A stretch of 64,000 nucleotides of DNA, from assembly GCF_037027445.1 (NCBI RefSeq), contig NZ_JBANDL010000002.1, positions 3,844,001 to 3,908,000 of the forward strand. The letters run 5' to 3'. This document shows positions 29,293 through 37,807 of this stretch, piece after piece. A model generated the notes under the pieces. The model searched no databases. It saw only the letters and a program-made list of their open reading frames with translations, and was not told the origin of the DNA. Positions within the stretch are counted from its first letter, which is position 1. Every line of letters starts with the position of its first letter. Position numbers and translations under genes: made by a program. Source of the DNA: Lysobacter firmicutimachus (GTDB lineage: Bacteria > Pseudomonadota > Gammaproteobacteria > Xanthomonadales > Xanthomonadaceae).

Positions 29293-31263
29293 ATGAGCCA
29301 CGACAAACCGCCGATACCGCCCTCCACCGCCACCGCGACGCCGTCCTGGCGCGCGCGTTTGCGCCGTCACCCGCTCCGCGTCGGTGTCGGCCTGCTCGCG
29401 CTGGCCGTGCTGGCGTTGATCCTGCTGTGGGACTGGAACTGGTTCAAAGGCCCGATCGAGCGCGAGGTCGAAGCGCGTACCGGGCGCCGGCTCGACATCG
29501 CCGGCCCTCTCGACGTCGATCTCGGCCGGGTACCGGTGATCCGCGCCGACGGACTGAGCTTCGCCAATGCGCCGTGGGCGCGGCGGCCGCTGATGGCCAG
29601 CGCGCAACGCCTGGAACTGGCGATCGAACTGTGGCCCTTGTTCAAGGGCGAGGTCCGCATTCCCGAAATCCGCCTGCGCCAGCCGCGGCTGAACCTGCAG
29701 AGCGACGCCGAGCATGGCGGCAATTGGAAGTTCGAACGCGACGGCGACGGCGAGTTGCCGGTGTTCCGGCGGATCTGGATCGACGACGGGCGGATGGAAT
29801 TCCTCGACCCGGCCGGCAAGACCGATCTGAACCTGCATGTCGCCAGCCGCGCCGCGCAACGCGCCGACGCCGCGCCGCCGGTGCAGGTCGAAGGCAGCGG
29901 ACGCTGGAAAGGCAATCCGTTCAAGCTGCTCGGCCGCGCCGAATCGCCGCTGGAGCTGCGGCATGCGCAGCGCCCGTACCGCATCGACGTTCGCGCCAGC
30001 GCCGGCGCCACCCGCGCTCACGCGCGCGGCGAACTGATCGACCCGTTCCACCTGCGCGACTTCGAGCTGCAACTGGCCCTGGCCGGCACGAACCTGGCCG
30101 ATCTGTATCCGCTGCTGGGGCTAGCGATTCCCGACACCCCGCCCTATGCGCTCGACGGCCGCCTCAGCCGCGAAGGCACGACCTGGCGCTATCGTGGTTT
30201 CAGCGGCCGGGTCGGCGACAGCGACCTGTCCGGCGACGCCAGCGTCGCCACCGGCGGACGGCGTCCGTACCTGCGCGCCGACCTGGTCTCCAAGCGGCTG
30301 GACTTCGACGATCTGGCCGGCTTCGTCGGCGCGCCGCCGCAAGCCGGACGCGGCGAAAGCACCAATCCCGAGCTCGCGGCCGAGAACGCACGCCTGCAGG
30401 CCAGCGCCAAGCTGCTGCCGGACACGCCCTACCGGCTCGACAAACTGCGCGCGATGGACGCCGACGTACGCCTGCGCGCCGGGCGCATCAATGCGCCGGG
30501 CTGGCCGTTGGACGACATGCAGGCCCGTTTGCTGCTCGAAAACGGCCTGCTGAAGCTGTCGCCGCTGAACTTCGGCGTCGCCGACGGCGAGATCCGCTCG
30601 ACCGTGGTCATGGACGCGCGCCAGGCGCCGATCCGCACCCGTGCCGACATCGACGCGCGCGGCCTGACCCTGGCCAAGCTGCTGCCCAACGTCAGATTGG
30701 CCAGCGACGCGGTCGGCAAGGTCGGCGGCCGCATGGCCCTCAGCGGCCGAGGCGACTCAGTCGCGCGCATGCTCGGCAGCAGCGACGGCGAGGTCGCGGT
30801 CGGCATGGGCCCGGGCCGGATCAGCAACCTGCTGATGGAATTCACCGGCATCGACCTGGCCGAGATCCTCAAGTTCAAGCTCACCCACGACCGCAAGATC
30901 CCGATCCGCTGCGCGTTCGGCGACTTCGCCGTCGCCGACGGGGTGATGAGCGCGCGCGCGCTGGCCTTCGACACCAGCGATACCTTGCTGGTCGGCAAGG
31001 GCACGATCGACCTCGCCCAGGAAAAACTCGATCTCACCATTCGCGCCCGGCCCAAGGACCGCAGCCTGCTGGCGCTGCGCACGCCGTTGTACATCGACGG
31101 TACGTTCAAGCATCCCCGCGCGCGTCCCGATTACAAGCGCCTGGGCCTGCGCGGCGCGGCGGCGTTGGCCCTGGGCAGCATCGCACCGCCGGCCGCATTG
31201 CTGGCGACGCTGGAGCTGGGACCGGGCAAGGACGCAAGCTGCGCCGGACACGCGGCGAACTGA
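29293..31263 (+). CDS. AsmA-family protein
   Basis: A 656-residue AsmA-type protein: a short cytoplasmic N-terminus, one membrane helix (about 30-47, LLALAVLALILLWDW), then a long periplasmic beta-rich chain. The family start is clear: the helix is followed by NWFKGPIEREVEARTGRRL, then DLGRVPVIRADGLSFANAPWA. The late segment (GEVAVGMGPGRISNLLMEFTGI...DLAEILKF) is the conserved AsmA C-terminal domain. AsmA-like proteins are now linked with phospholipid transport between the membranes and outer-membrane assembly. It stands alone; 18 bp beyond its stop the convergent lipoprotein gene ends. Confidence 0.9.
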   Translation: MSHDKPPIPPSTATATPSWRARLRRHPLRVGVGLLALAVLALILLWDWNWFKGPIEREVEARTGRRLDIAGPLDVDLGRVPVIRADGLSFANAPWARRPLMASAQRLELAIELWPLFKGEVRIPEIRLRQPRLNLQSDAEHGGNWKFERDGDGELPVFRRIWIDDGRMEFLDPAGKTDLNLHVASRAAQRADAAPPVQVEGSGRWKGNPFKLLGRAESPLELRHAQRPYRIDVRASAGATRAHARGELIDPFHLRDFELQLALAGTNLADLYPLLGLAIPDTPPYALDGRLSREGTTWRYRGFSGRVGDSDLSGDASVATGGRRPYLRADLVSKRLDFDDLAGFVGAPPQAGRGESTNPELAAENARLQASAKLLPDTPYRLDKLRAMDADVRLRAGRINAPGWPLDDMQARLLLENGLLKLSPLNFGVADGEIRSTVVMDARQAPIRTRADIDARGLTLAKLLPNVRLASDAVGKVGGRMALSGRGDSVARMLGSSDGEVAVGMGPGRISNLLMEFTGIDLAEILKFKLTHDRKIPIRCAFGDFAVADGVMSARALAFDTSDTLLVGKGTIDLAQEKLDLTIRARPKDRSLLALRTPLYIDGTFKHPRARPDYKRLGLRGAAALALGSIAPPAALLATLELGPGKDASCAGHAAN

Positions 31264-31281
31264 ACGCGTGCGCGGCGCCGG

Positions 31282-31941
31282 CTACAGTTCGGTGTCTCCA
31301 CCCGGATGGGACAGGTCGTAGACCAAGTTCGCTTCCATGTGGCTGCCATCGGGCAACCGCTGGCTAAGCGCGTACTCGGTACGCCCATCGCGCAGGCGCC
31401 GTTCGCCCGCCAGGCGAATCCGATTCAGGCAGGACACGATCACCGCCGAGTTGCCGACCGTGCCGCCTTGGGCGTCGAACGCCAGGTTCTGCAGCGTCAC
31501 CTCGCGGCCCTTGCGGCAGCGCCCGCGCTCGGCGTCCGGATCGCTAGAGGCTTCGACGCGCAGCAACAGGTCGAAACGCTCGCCGCGGTCTTCCTGGCCC
31601 AGGATCGCGACGCGTTCGATCCGCCGCACCGGATCGGCGAAGATCTGATCGATCGGCAGCGCAAACGTGCGCACCGCGGTCGCGATCTGCAGACTCCCAC
31701 CATCGGCGGCGATGCCGACCTGCGCCGGGCGTTGTTGCGCGCGTCGCGCCGGCAGCGGCTTGGGGCCGGCGTCCTGTGGCGCCATCGGCCGCGGATGCGA
31801 CGGCGGCGCCGGCGTCGGCGTCGCTGCGGGCGCGCGGCCGGTCGTCTCCGGTGGTGCGTCCGCCGGCTGGCATCCCAGCATGGCGGCGACGAGGCAGGCC
31901 GCGACCGGCATGCGCACGGCAAGGAAAGAGCATCGATTCAT
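31282..31941 (-). CDS. Lipoprotein of unknown function, tandem paralogue A
   Basis: A 219-residue predicted lipoprotein (signal MNRCSFLAVRM..., lipobox A-M-L-G-C, Cys24). A Pro/Ala-rich linker (about 28-75) joins it to a C-terminal domain of about 145 residues shared with the next gene upstream (32064-32657). Shared motifs: RRIERVAILGQEDRGERFDL, GRCRKGREVTLQNLAFDA, SCLNRIRLAGERR, and VYDLSHPGG at the end. The two cysteines of the domain (GRC and SCL) are conserved in the pair and may form a disulfide. Function unknown. Confidence 0.82.
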   Translation of the reverse strand: MNRCSFLAVRMPVAACLVAAMLGCQPADAPPETTGRAPAATPTPAPPSHPRPMAPQDAGPKPLPARRAQQRPAQVGIAADGGSLQIATAVRTFALPIDQIFADPVRRIERVAILGQEDRGERFDLLLRVEASSDPDAERGRCRKGREVTLQNLAFDAQGGTVGNSAVIVSCLNRIRLAGERRLRDGRTEYALSQRLPDGSHMEANLVYDLSHPGGDTEL

Positions 31942-32063
31942 GGCGGTCCTTCACTAAAGCCAGGGCCGCAGCCCCGTCGCCTCACGGCCCGGCGCGCGAA
32001 ACCGGACACCCTGCGACCGCGCCGGACGCCGGCGGCGCCGCTGCCGCGCAAGCCGGGCCCGCG

Positions 32064-32657
32064 TTACATCGTGATGTCCGCGCCCGGATGGCGCAGGTCG
32101 TAGACCAGATAGACCGGCCAGGTATCGCCTTCGGCGTAGGTATGTTCGAGGTCGTATTCGACCCGGTCGCCCTCGCGGCGCTCGGCGACCAAGCGAGTGC
32201 GCTTGAGGCAGGACTCCAAGTCGTGACTGCCGCTGACCTGGTTGTCGTTGGCGTCGAACGCCAGAGTGCGCAACACCACCTCGCGGCCGTCGCGGCACCG
32301 CCCGCCCTCGGCCTTGGGATCGCTGGCGCCCTCGATGCGCAGCAGCAGATCGAAGCGTTCGCCCTTGTCCTCCTGGCCCAGGATCGTCACCCGGTCGATC
32401 TTGCGCGCGCGGCCGTCGAACACCTCGGCGATCGCGATCGGGAACGCGCGGATCGCCGTGACCACGTCGACGCGCTGGCCGTCGGCGGCGACGCTGGCCT
32501 GTGCCGGACGCGCCGGCGGCGGGGCGGGAGCCGGCTGCGCCGCGGCAGGCTTGACCGCGGCCGCGGCCGGTTCCGAGGCCGACGGCGAACACGCGGCCAG
32601 GGCAACGGCCAGGGCGGCCAACGACGACCGCAGCACAACGAAACGACTGGAACGCAT
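32064..32657 (-). CDS. Lipoprotein of unknown function, tandem paralogue B
   Basis: A 197-residue predicted lipoprotein with signal peptide and lipobox A-L-A-A-C (Cys23), a short Pro/Ala linker and the same C-terminal domain as its neighbour at 31282: RKIDRVTILGQEDKGERFDL, GRCRDGREVVLRTLAFDA, SCLKRTRLVAERR, VYDLRHPGAD. It is first in the pair, 122 bp upstream of paralogue A, with AAGGA before its start. The domain is not one I can name. The identity of the motifs, the kept cysteines and the variable linkers suggest a recent duplication with possible exchange. Confidence 0.82.
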   Translation of the reverse strand: MRSSRFVVLRSSLAALAVALAACSPSASEPAAAAVKPAAAQPAPAPPPARPAQASVAADGQRVDVVTAIRAFPIAIAEVFDGRARKIDRVTILGQEDKGERFDLLLRIEGASDPKAEGGRCRDGREVVLRTLAFDANDNQVSGSHDLESCLKRTRLVAERREGDRVEYDLEHTYAEGDTWPVYLVYDLRHPGADITM

Positions 32658-32753
32658 GGTGATCCTTCACTCGGGCATGCGACGAAACGTCGCCGCCGCG
32701 CAGCATAGTCGAATGCGCGCGCTCTGCGGCAAGGGGCGCCGCCGCGGCCGCGC

Positions 32754-33182
32754 TCAGCTGACGATGTAGCGCTGCAGTTGGTCGAGTTCGAGCTGCTGGT
32801 CTTCGATCACCGCCTTGACCAGGTCGCCGATCGACACCACCCCGACCACCCGGCCCGCATCGATCACCGGCAGATGGCGGATGCGCCGTTCGGTCACCAC
32901 CTGCATGCAGTGGTCGGCGCTGTCGCCGAGCCCGACCACCACCACCTCGGCGGTCATGATCGCGCGCACCGGCGTGTCCGCCGACGAGCGCCCCTGCAGC
33001 ACGATCTTGCGCGCGTAGTCGCGCTCGGACAGGATCCCGGCCAGCCGCGGCCCCTCCATCACCAGCACCGCGCCGATGCGTTTCTCGGCCATCAGCCGGA
33101 TCGCGTCGATCACCGGCGCGTCGGGCCCGATGGCGTGGATCTCAGGGGCTTTCGCCTCCAACAACTGTCGTACCGTGCGCAT
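32754..33182 (-). CDS. CBS-domain pair protein
   Basis: A 142-residue stand-alone protein of two CBS motifs (about 8-60 and 75-132), a Bateman module that senses adenine nucleotides or related ligands. First motif: DAPVIDAIRLMAEKRIGAVLV...GILSERDYARKI; second: DSADHCMQVVTERRIRHLPVID...GVVSIGDLVKAVI. The ATG at 33182 has AAGGAG 6 bases upstream and is preferred over the earlier ATG at 33200. Its first 41 bp overlap the 3' end of the glycosyltransferase gene, so its ribosome site lies inside that gene. A link to the glycosyltransferase is only positional. Confidence 0.92.
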   Translation of the reverse strand: MRTVRQLLEAKAPEIHAIGPDAPVIDAIRLMAEKRIGAVLVMEGPRLAGILSERDYARKIVLQGRSSADTPVRAIMTAEVVVVGLGDSADHCMQVVTERRIRHLPVIDAGRVVGVVSIGDLVKAVIEDQQLELDQLQRYIVS

Positions 33183-34176
33183 GGCCGTCTCCTTCCGCAC
33201 GCTGGGGAAACCGCTTCGGTTCCGAGCATACTCCTGGCGCGGGCTGCCAGGTGTCGATCAGGTACAGCGGCCGCTGTTTGGATTCCTCGTACAGCCGGCC
33301 CAGGTACTCGCCGATCAGGCCGAGCGCGATCAGCTGCACCCCGCCCAGGAACAGGATCACCGCCATCATCGTCGGCCAGCCCTGCACCGGGTCGCCGAAC
33401 AACAGCGCCTTCAGCACCACCTTGGCGCCGAACGCGAACGCGACCAGGGCCGTGGCCAGGCCGAGATAGGTGGCCAGGCGCAGCGGCGCGGTGGAGAAAC
33501 TGGTGATGCCTTCCAGCGCCAGGTTCCACAGCCGCCACAGATTGAACTTGCTGGCTCCGGCCATCCGCGCCTCGCGGTGGTAAGGCAGGGCGATGCGGTT
33601 GTAGCCGACCCAGCCGAACAGGCCTTTCATGAAGCGGTGCCGCTCGCGCAGCTGGCGCAGCGCATCCAGCGCGCGCGGCGAAAGCAGGCGGAAGTCGCCG
33701 GTATCGGCCGGAATCGGAGTGCGCGAAAGCCGGCCGATCACCCGGTAGAAGGCATGCGCGGTGCTGCGCTTGAGCCAGCCCTCGCCTTCGCGCTCCATGC
33801 GGGTGCCGTAAACGTCGTCGTAGCCCCGACGCCACAGCGCCACGAACTGCGGGATGAGCTCCGGCGGGTCCTGGCCGTCGGCGTCGAGGATCAGCGCCGC
33901 GCCCTCGTCGATCCGGTCCAGGCCGGCGGTCAGCGCCGCCTCCTTGCCGAAGTTGCGCGACAGGCGCAGCAGGGCGATGCGCGGATCGCGTGCGGCGAAC
34001 TCCTGCAGGAGCGCCCACGTGCGGTCGCGGCTGCCGTCGTCGACGTAGAGCACGCGCCCGTCGATGCCGTCGGCGGCCAGGACGTCCAGCGCCGCGGCGA
34101 TGCGCGGCTGCAGCAGCGGCAGGCTCTGCTCCTCCTCGAAGGCGGCCAGGACGACGGTGACGCGTTCGCGATTCAT
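33142..34176 (-). CDS. GT2 glycosyltransferase, DPM/GtrB-like, two C-terminal membrane helices
   Basis: A 344-residue membrane glycosyltransferase of family 2, of the polyprenyl-phosphate sugar synthase type (GtrB/ArnC/DPM1-like), which loads a sugar on undecaprenyl phosphate. N-terminal GT-A domain: VVLAAFEEEQSLPLL, YVDDGSRDRTW, LSRNFGKEAALTAGLD, and the metal motif LILDADGQDPPEL; acceptor-side motif DTGDFRLLSPRALDAL. Two helices follow (about 230-255 and 265-290) and the family end GEYLGRLYEESKQRPLYLI. The long C-terminal tail covers the start of the CBS gene in another frame. The start ATG at 34176 lacks a clear ribosome site; an ATG three codons upstream is an alternative. Confidence 0.9.
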   Translation of the reverse strand: MNRERVTVVLAAFEEEQSLPLLQPRIAAALDVLAADGIDGRVLYVDDGSRDRTWALLQEFAARDPRIALLRLSRNFGKEAALTAGLDRIDEGAALILDADGQDPPELIPQFVALWRRGYDDVYGTRMEREGEGWLKRSTAHAFYRVIGRLSRTPIPADTGDFRLLSPRALDALRQLRERHRFMKGLFGWVGYNRIALPYHREARMAGASKFNLWRLWNLALEGITSFSTAPLRLATYLGLATALVAFAFGAKVVLKALLFGDPVQGWPTMMAVILFLGGVQLIALGLIGEYLGRLYEESKQRPLYLIDTWQPAPGVCSEPKRFPQRAEGDGHAHGTTVVGGESP

Positions 34177-34231
34177 GCCGCGCATAGTAGCCGCGCGGTC
34201 GCGTTGCGGAACGTGATCGGCACGGCTGCCC

Positions 34232-34999
34232 TCATTCGATCCGCTTGAGGTAGCCGTCGCCGCCGATGTAGCGCATCTGGCGCTGGATCGCGCCGGCCCG
34301 CCGCTGCACATAGGGCCCCGGCCGGGAGATGCTGTAGCGCTTGGGGTTGGGCAGCACCGCGGCCATGCGCGCGGCCTCGGCCGGCGCCAGCCGCGCCGCG
34401 TCCTTGCGGTAATAGGTGCGCGCCGCCGCCTGGGCGCCGTATACGCCGTCGCCGAACTCGGCGATGTTGGCGTAGACCTCGATGATCCGGCGCTTGGGCC
34501 ACAGGGTCTCGATCAGCAGGGTGTACCAGGCCTCGATGCCCTTGCGCACCCAGCTGCGGCCGCTCCACAGGAACAGGTTCTTGGCGGTCTGCTGGCTGAT
34601 CGTGCTGCCGCCGCGGACCTTGCGGCCGCGGGCGTTGTTCTTGCGCGCTTTCTCGATCGCCTTGAGGTCGAAGCCGAAATGCTCGGCGAAGTTCTGGTCC
34701 TCCGCCGCGACCAGGGCCACCGGCAGGTTCGGCGAGATTTCGTCCAGGTCGCGCCAGTCGTAGGCGATGCGGAAACCGAGATCGCCCTCGCCCCAGGCTT
34801 CGAACTGGCGGATCAGCATGAACGCCGACAGCGGCGGGTCGACGAAGCGCAGGGTCGCGACCTGCAGGATCGAGGCCAGCGCGAACAAGAACGGCAGCGC
34901 CATCAACCAGCGCAGCCAACGCCGCAACCGGCGCGGCCGCGGCGGGACGACGGCAGTCCCGGGGTCCGGCACCGGGGAGGTCAAGTCTTGCACCGGCAC
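34232..34999 (-). CDS. mtgA: Monofunctional biosynthetic peptidoglycan transglycosylase
   Basis: A 255-residue GT51 glycosyltransferase that polymerises lipid II glycan strands without a transpeptidase domain. Membrane anchor at about 28-47. Active-site motifs: [15 protein letters not shown] with catalytic Glu in [53 protein letters not shown], and [19 protein letters not shown]. Size is standard for MtgA. The N-terminus before the helix is Pro/Arg-rich. It is divergent from hslO with 177 bp between the starts and lies 55 bp upstream of the glycosyltransferase gene on the same strand. Confidence 0.96.
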   Translation of the reverse strand: MPVQDLTSPVPDPGTAVVPPRPRRLRRWLRWLMALPFLFALASILQVATLRFVDPPLSAFMLIRQFEAWGEGDLGFRIAYDWRDLDEISPNLPVALVAAEDQNFAEHFGFDLKAIEKARKNNARGRKVRGGSTISQQTAKNLFLWSGRSWVRKGIEAWYTLLIETLWPKRRIIEVYANIAEFGDGVYGAQAAARTYYRKDAARLAPAEAARMAAVLPNPKRYSISRPGPYVQRRAGAIQRQMRYIGGDGYLKRIE

Positions 35000-35176
35000 G
35001 CCTCCGCCCCCACTGTGGTGGCGACACGGCCCGCCCGCCTCGTTGCCTTCGGTACCGATCGCGTCGGCATGCTTGCCCCCCTTTCACTCAAAACGCCCAC
35101 CAGAACGCGCGCATTATCCGCGAAGCCGCGCCCGCATTCGCAGCCGGGGCCGCTTCGCGCGCTCGAGACCACGACG

Positions 35177-36094
35177 ATGACCGATTCCCAGACCGCCGCC
35201 CCCGCCGACGACCGCGACCGCCTGACCCGCTTCATGATCGAGGGCGCCGGGGTCCGCGGCGTGCGCGTCCACCTGCACGACACTTGGCGGCAGATCCGCG
35301 AACGCGCCGAGTACCCGGCCGCGGCGGCCGAACTGCTGGGCGAAGCCGCCGCGGCGGCCGCCCTGTTCACCGGCCACGCCAAAGTCGACGGCCGCCTGTC
35401 CGTGCAGTTGCGCGGCGACGGCGCCCTGCGCACCCTGTTCGCCGAGTGCACCTCCGCCGGCACCCTGCGCGGCATCGTCCAACTGGCCGAGGACGGCGGC
35501 GCGGTCTCGCGCGACCTGCGCGAACTCGGCTCCGAGGCGATGCTGGCGATCACCATCGAAAATCCCGGCCTGCACGGCCGCGAGCCGGTCCGCTACCAGG
35601 GCCTGGTCGCGCTCGAATCCGACTCCCTCGCCGGCGCCTTCGAAGGCTATTTCCGCCAGTCCGAACAGCTCCCGACCCGGCTGCTGCTGGCCGCCGACGA
35701 ACACCAGGCCGCCGGCCTGATGCTGCAGAAGCTGCCCGGCGACCAGGGCGACGACGACGGCTGGGCTCGGGTCGGAGCGCTGTTCGACACCCTGCGCGCC
35801 GGCGAACTGCTGGCGTTGCCGACCGCCACCCTGCTGACCCGGCTGTTCCACGAAGACGGGGTCCAGGTGCTCGGCGGCAAGCCGCTGGGCTTCGCCTGCT
35901 CCTGCTCGCGCGAGCGGGTCGAGGCCATGCTGGTCTCGCTCGGCCGCGAAGAGGCCGACGCCGCCGCAGCCGAGGGCGAAGCCCGGGTCCGCTGCGAGTT
36001 CTGCGGCCAAAGCTACCGCTTCGACCAGGACCAGATCGCCGGCCTGTTCGCCGCCGCCGCGGCCGAGGTCGAGGCGCCGCACCGCCTGCAGTGA
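35177..36094 (+). CDS. hslO: Hsp33 family redox-regulated chaperone
   Basis: ATP-independent holdase switched on by oxidative unfolding. Length is 305 residues, near the 292 of E. coli. N-terminal chaperone core begins DDRDRLTRFMIEGAGVRGVRVHL; LRELGSEAMLAITIENPG is a further core motif. The C-terminal zinc switch has four cysteines: Cys241 and Cys243 (CSC) and Cys273 and Cys276 (CEFC), the expected C-x-C / C-x-x-C pattern with the linker region between. The ATG at 35177 follows the promoter-like CATTAT near 35113. It stands alone, divergent from mtgA. Confidence 0.97.
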   Translation: MTDSQTAAPADDRDRLTRFMIEGAGVRGVRVHLHDTWRQIRERAEYPAAAAELLGEAAAAAALFTGHAKVDGRLSVQLRGDGALRTLFAECTSAGTLRGIVQLAEDGGAVSRDLRELGSEAMLAITIENPGLHGREPVRYQGLVALESDSLAGAFEGYFRQSEQLPTRLLLAADEHQAAGLMLQKLPGDQGDDDGWARVGALFDTLRAGELLALPTATLLTRLFHEDGVQVLGGKPLGFACSCSRERVEAMLVSLGREEADAAAAEGEARVRCEFCGQSYRFDQDQIAGLFAAAAAEVEAPHRLQ

Positions 36095-36139
36095 GCGACG
36101 AACGGTCTGGCGGATCCGAGATTTGGGACCCCTATCGGA

Positions 36140-36168
36140 TTGTTAAATAAACATAAACCGACTATAGT
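36140..36168 (+). promoter_or_regulatory. Sigma70-type promoter with palindromic -10 region
   Basis: TTGTTA (36140-36145), exactly 17 bases, TATAGT (36163-36168). Predicted start about 36175, leaving a 66-base leader to the ATG at 36241. The spacer is AT-rich (AAATAAACATAAA). Confidence 0.8.
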
Positions 36169-36171
36169 CGG
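36158..36171. promoter_or_regulatory. 14-bp palindrome over the -10 box
   Basis: CCGACTATAGTCGG is a perfect inverted repeat covering the TATAGT box. A repressor dimer bound here would block the promoter; cognate regulator unknown. Confidence 0.55.
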
Positions 36172-36240
36172 AGTCGCCTAACGGGGAACTTCGGCCGGCT
36201 TCATCCGGTCATAACGGTCGGTCCACGCACTGCGAGATCC

Positions 36241-37089
36241 ATGCTCAAGCTCCTGCGCCCATTGTCGCTTGCCCTGACGCTCGCCTTCGGCGCGGTGTCG
36301 GGTGCGCACGCACAGGCGTTGCCGGGCAAGCGCGCGGAGACCACCTATCTGCCGGTCTGGAATCAGAACAACGGCAAGCTGGAGTATCTGTTGCAGCTGG
36401 AACCGGCCAAGCAGGCCGGAGGACGCTGGAAGCTGGGCAACAATTCCTTCGACGCCGCCCTCGGCCTCGATGCCGGCGACGGCCTCGGCCTGGTCTGCGA
36501 CCGCAAGACCGGCCTGGCCGGCGCGATCGGCAACCTCGCCAATCACTGCCTGCTCGCGGCCGTCGACGACGACGGCGACGACAACCGCCAGCTTTCCGCC
36601 GGCGCCAGCCTCAACCGCCCCGGCGGCCGGGTCGGCGTGAGCATCGGCAGCGGCCGCGATACCCTGCCGGCCTGGCTCAGCCCCAACAGCCGCACCAGCC
36701 GGGTCGACCAGAACACCCTCACCGTCTACGCCCAGAAGAACATCGGCCGCGAGGCCATGGTCTCGATCGGCGGCACCTTGGCGCACGCACGACTGATCCC
36801 CGCCGGCGAAGTACCCAGCGTGGCCGACCGCTGGAGCAGCAAGAGCCTCAGCATCGGCGCCGGCATCGGCAACTTCACCGCCAACATCATCGGCCGCGTA
36901 GTCGACACCCCGCAGCCCGGCCAGTGGGAAGGCCTGGGCGTCGGCCTGACCTGGCGCACCCCATGGAGCGGCCAGCTCACCGTCGGCGCCGAAAACGTCG
37001 TGACCCGCGGCAAGAACCCGTTCGCGCCGGGCAACGGCGACAAGGACGAGGGCACCGTGCCCTACGTCCGTTACGAACAAGACCTGTAA
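36241..37089 (+). CDS. Secreted protein of unknown function, probable outer-membrane beta structure
   Basis: A 282-residue exported protein (signal peptide cut after A-H-A, about 24) that I cannot assign to a named family. The mature part is built of alternating polar/hydrophobic strands rich in Gly, Asn and Ser (KLGNNSFDAALGLDAGDGLG; LSIGAGIGNFTANIIG; GVGLTWRTPWSGQLTVGAENV), typical of beta-barrel or beta-sandwich surface proteins. One Cys pair (VCDRK and HCLLA) may form a disulfide. It has an unusually clear promoter with a palindrome over the -10, so regulated expression is likely. The next 718 bp carry no gene. Confidence 0.75.
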   Translation: MLKLLRPLSLALTLAFGAVSGAHAQALPGKRAETTYLPVWNQNNGKLEYLLQLEPAKQAGGRWKLGNNSFDAALGLDAGDGLGLVCDRKTGLAGAIGNLANHCLLAAVDDDGDDNRQLSAGASLNRPGGRVGVSIGSGRDTLPAWLSPNSRTSRVDQNTLTVYAQKNIGREAMVSIGGTLAHARLIPAGEVPSVADRWSSKSLSIGAGIGNFTANIIGRVVDTPQPGQWEGLGVGLTWRTPWSGQLTVGAENVVTRGKNPFAPGNGDKDEGTVPYVRYEQDL

Positions 37090-37682
37090 GTCCGACGCCG
37101 CTCGCGGCGCATCTTCGGTCAGCATCCTTATATAAGTGGACGGCAGCACTGCCGTGCCGATCTGGCGGACATTCCGGGCGCCAGCGCCCTGGTGGCGCCC
37201 GACGACGCATGCGCAGCGGCGCCACGGCCAACCCGCTCGACTCGAAGCCGCGCCCCGCCTCCTGCCGACCACGCCGTTGCGGCGGCGAATGAGCCCAGCC
37301 GCCGTGGGGATCGCGCCGGGGACGACGGCACGACCCGACCGCATCCGCCCCCTTCCACGGCCGAATTCTCAGCGCGCCCGCAGGCACCGACCGGCCCATA
37401 GCGCGCATCGGGCACCCCGCTATAGATCGCCTCGCCCGGACCCGCGCCCAGCCGGCACTCGGGACCGCCGCCTCCGCGACAGCGCCGGCCCGGCCAACGG
37501 ATCGCCCGATTCAGCAAAGCCCCTCGCCCGACGAGAATGGATTGCATTCAGGCGCCATTTCTGGGTCTGAACGCAATTTTCACCACCCTAACTCCCTATT
37601 CATCTTTTATCTAGCGACCTGTTTGCCGATTCACTTTGCACGAATCGCTCACACGAATGCCGCAAATCGACAATCTGCGACG
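37090..37682. other. Gene-free region between the secreted protein and the first TonB receptor
   Basis: No supported gene. A hairpin CGCCG/CGGCG (37096-37109) follows the upstream stop; CTTATATAAG at 37127-37136 is a short palindrome. From about 37540 on the sequence turns AT-rich, leading into the receptor promoter. Confidence 0.65.
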
Positions 37683-37722
37683 CTTAACAACACTTTAATT
37701 TTCCGAAGTGTGCAGTTACGAT
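37683..37722 (+). promoter_or_regulatory. Shared promoter element of TonB receptor 1
   Basis: CTTAACAACACTTTAATT (37683-37700) is identical to the element before receptor 2. Inside it TTTAAT (37694-37699) lies exactly 17 bases from TACGAT (37717-37722). Predicted leader about 80 bases to the ATG at 37808. Confidence 0.7.
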
Positions 37723-37807
37723 CCGGCGAGCTTGCTGGATTTGGTGTGCCTATTTGCCCCACCCAGCGAGTCCACGGGTAATACAAAACAGACTCGGAGA
37801 GAGAGAA

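Noticed and set aside
37542..37781. 79-residue plus-strand frame before TonB receptor 1
   Set aside because: Covers the receptor promoter element; no ribosome site and no similarity I recognise.
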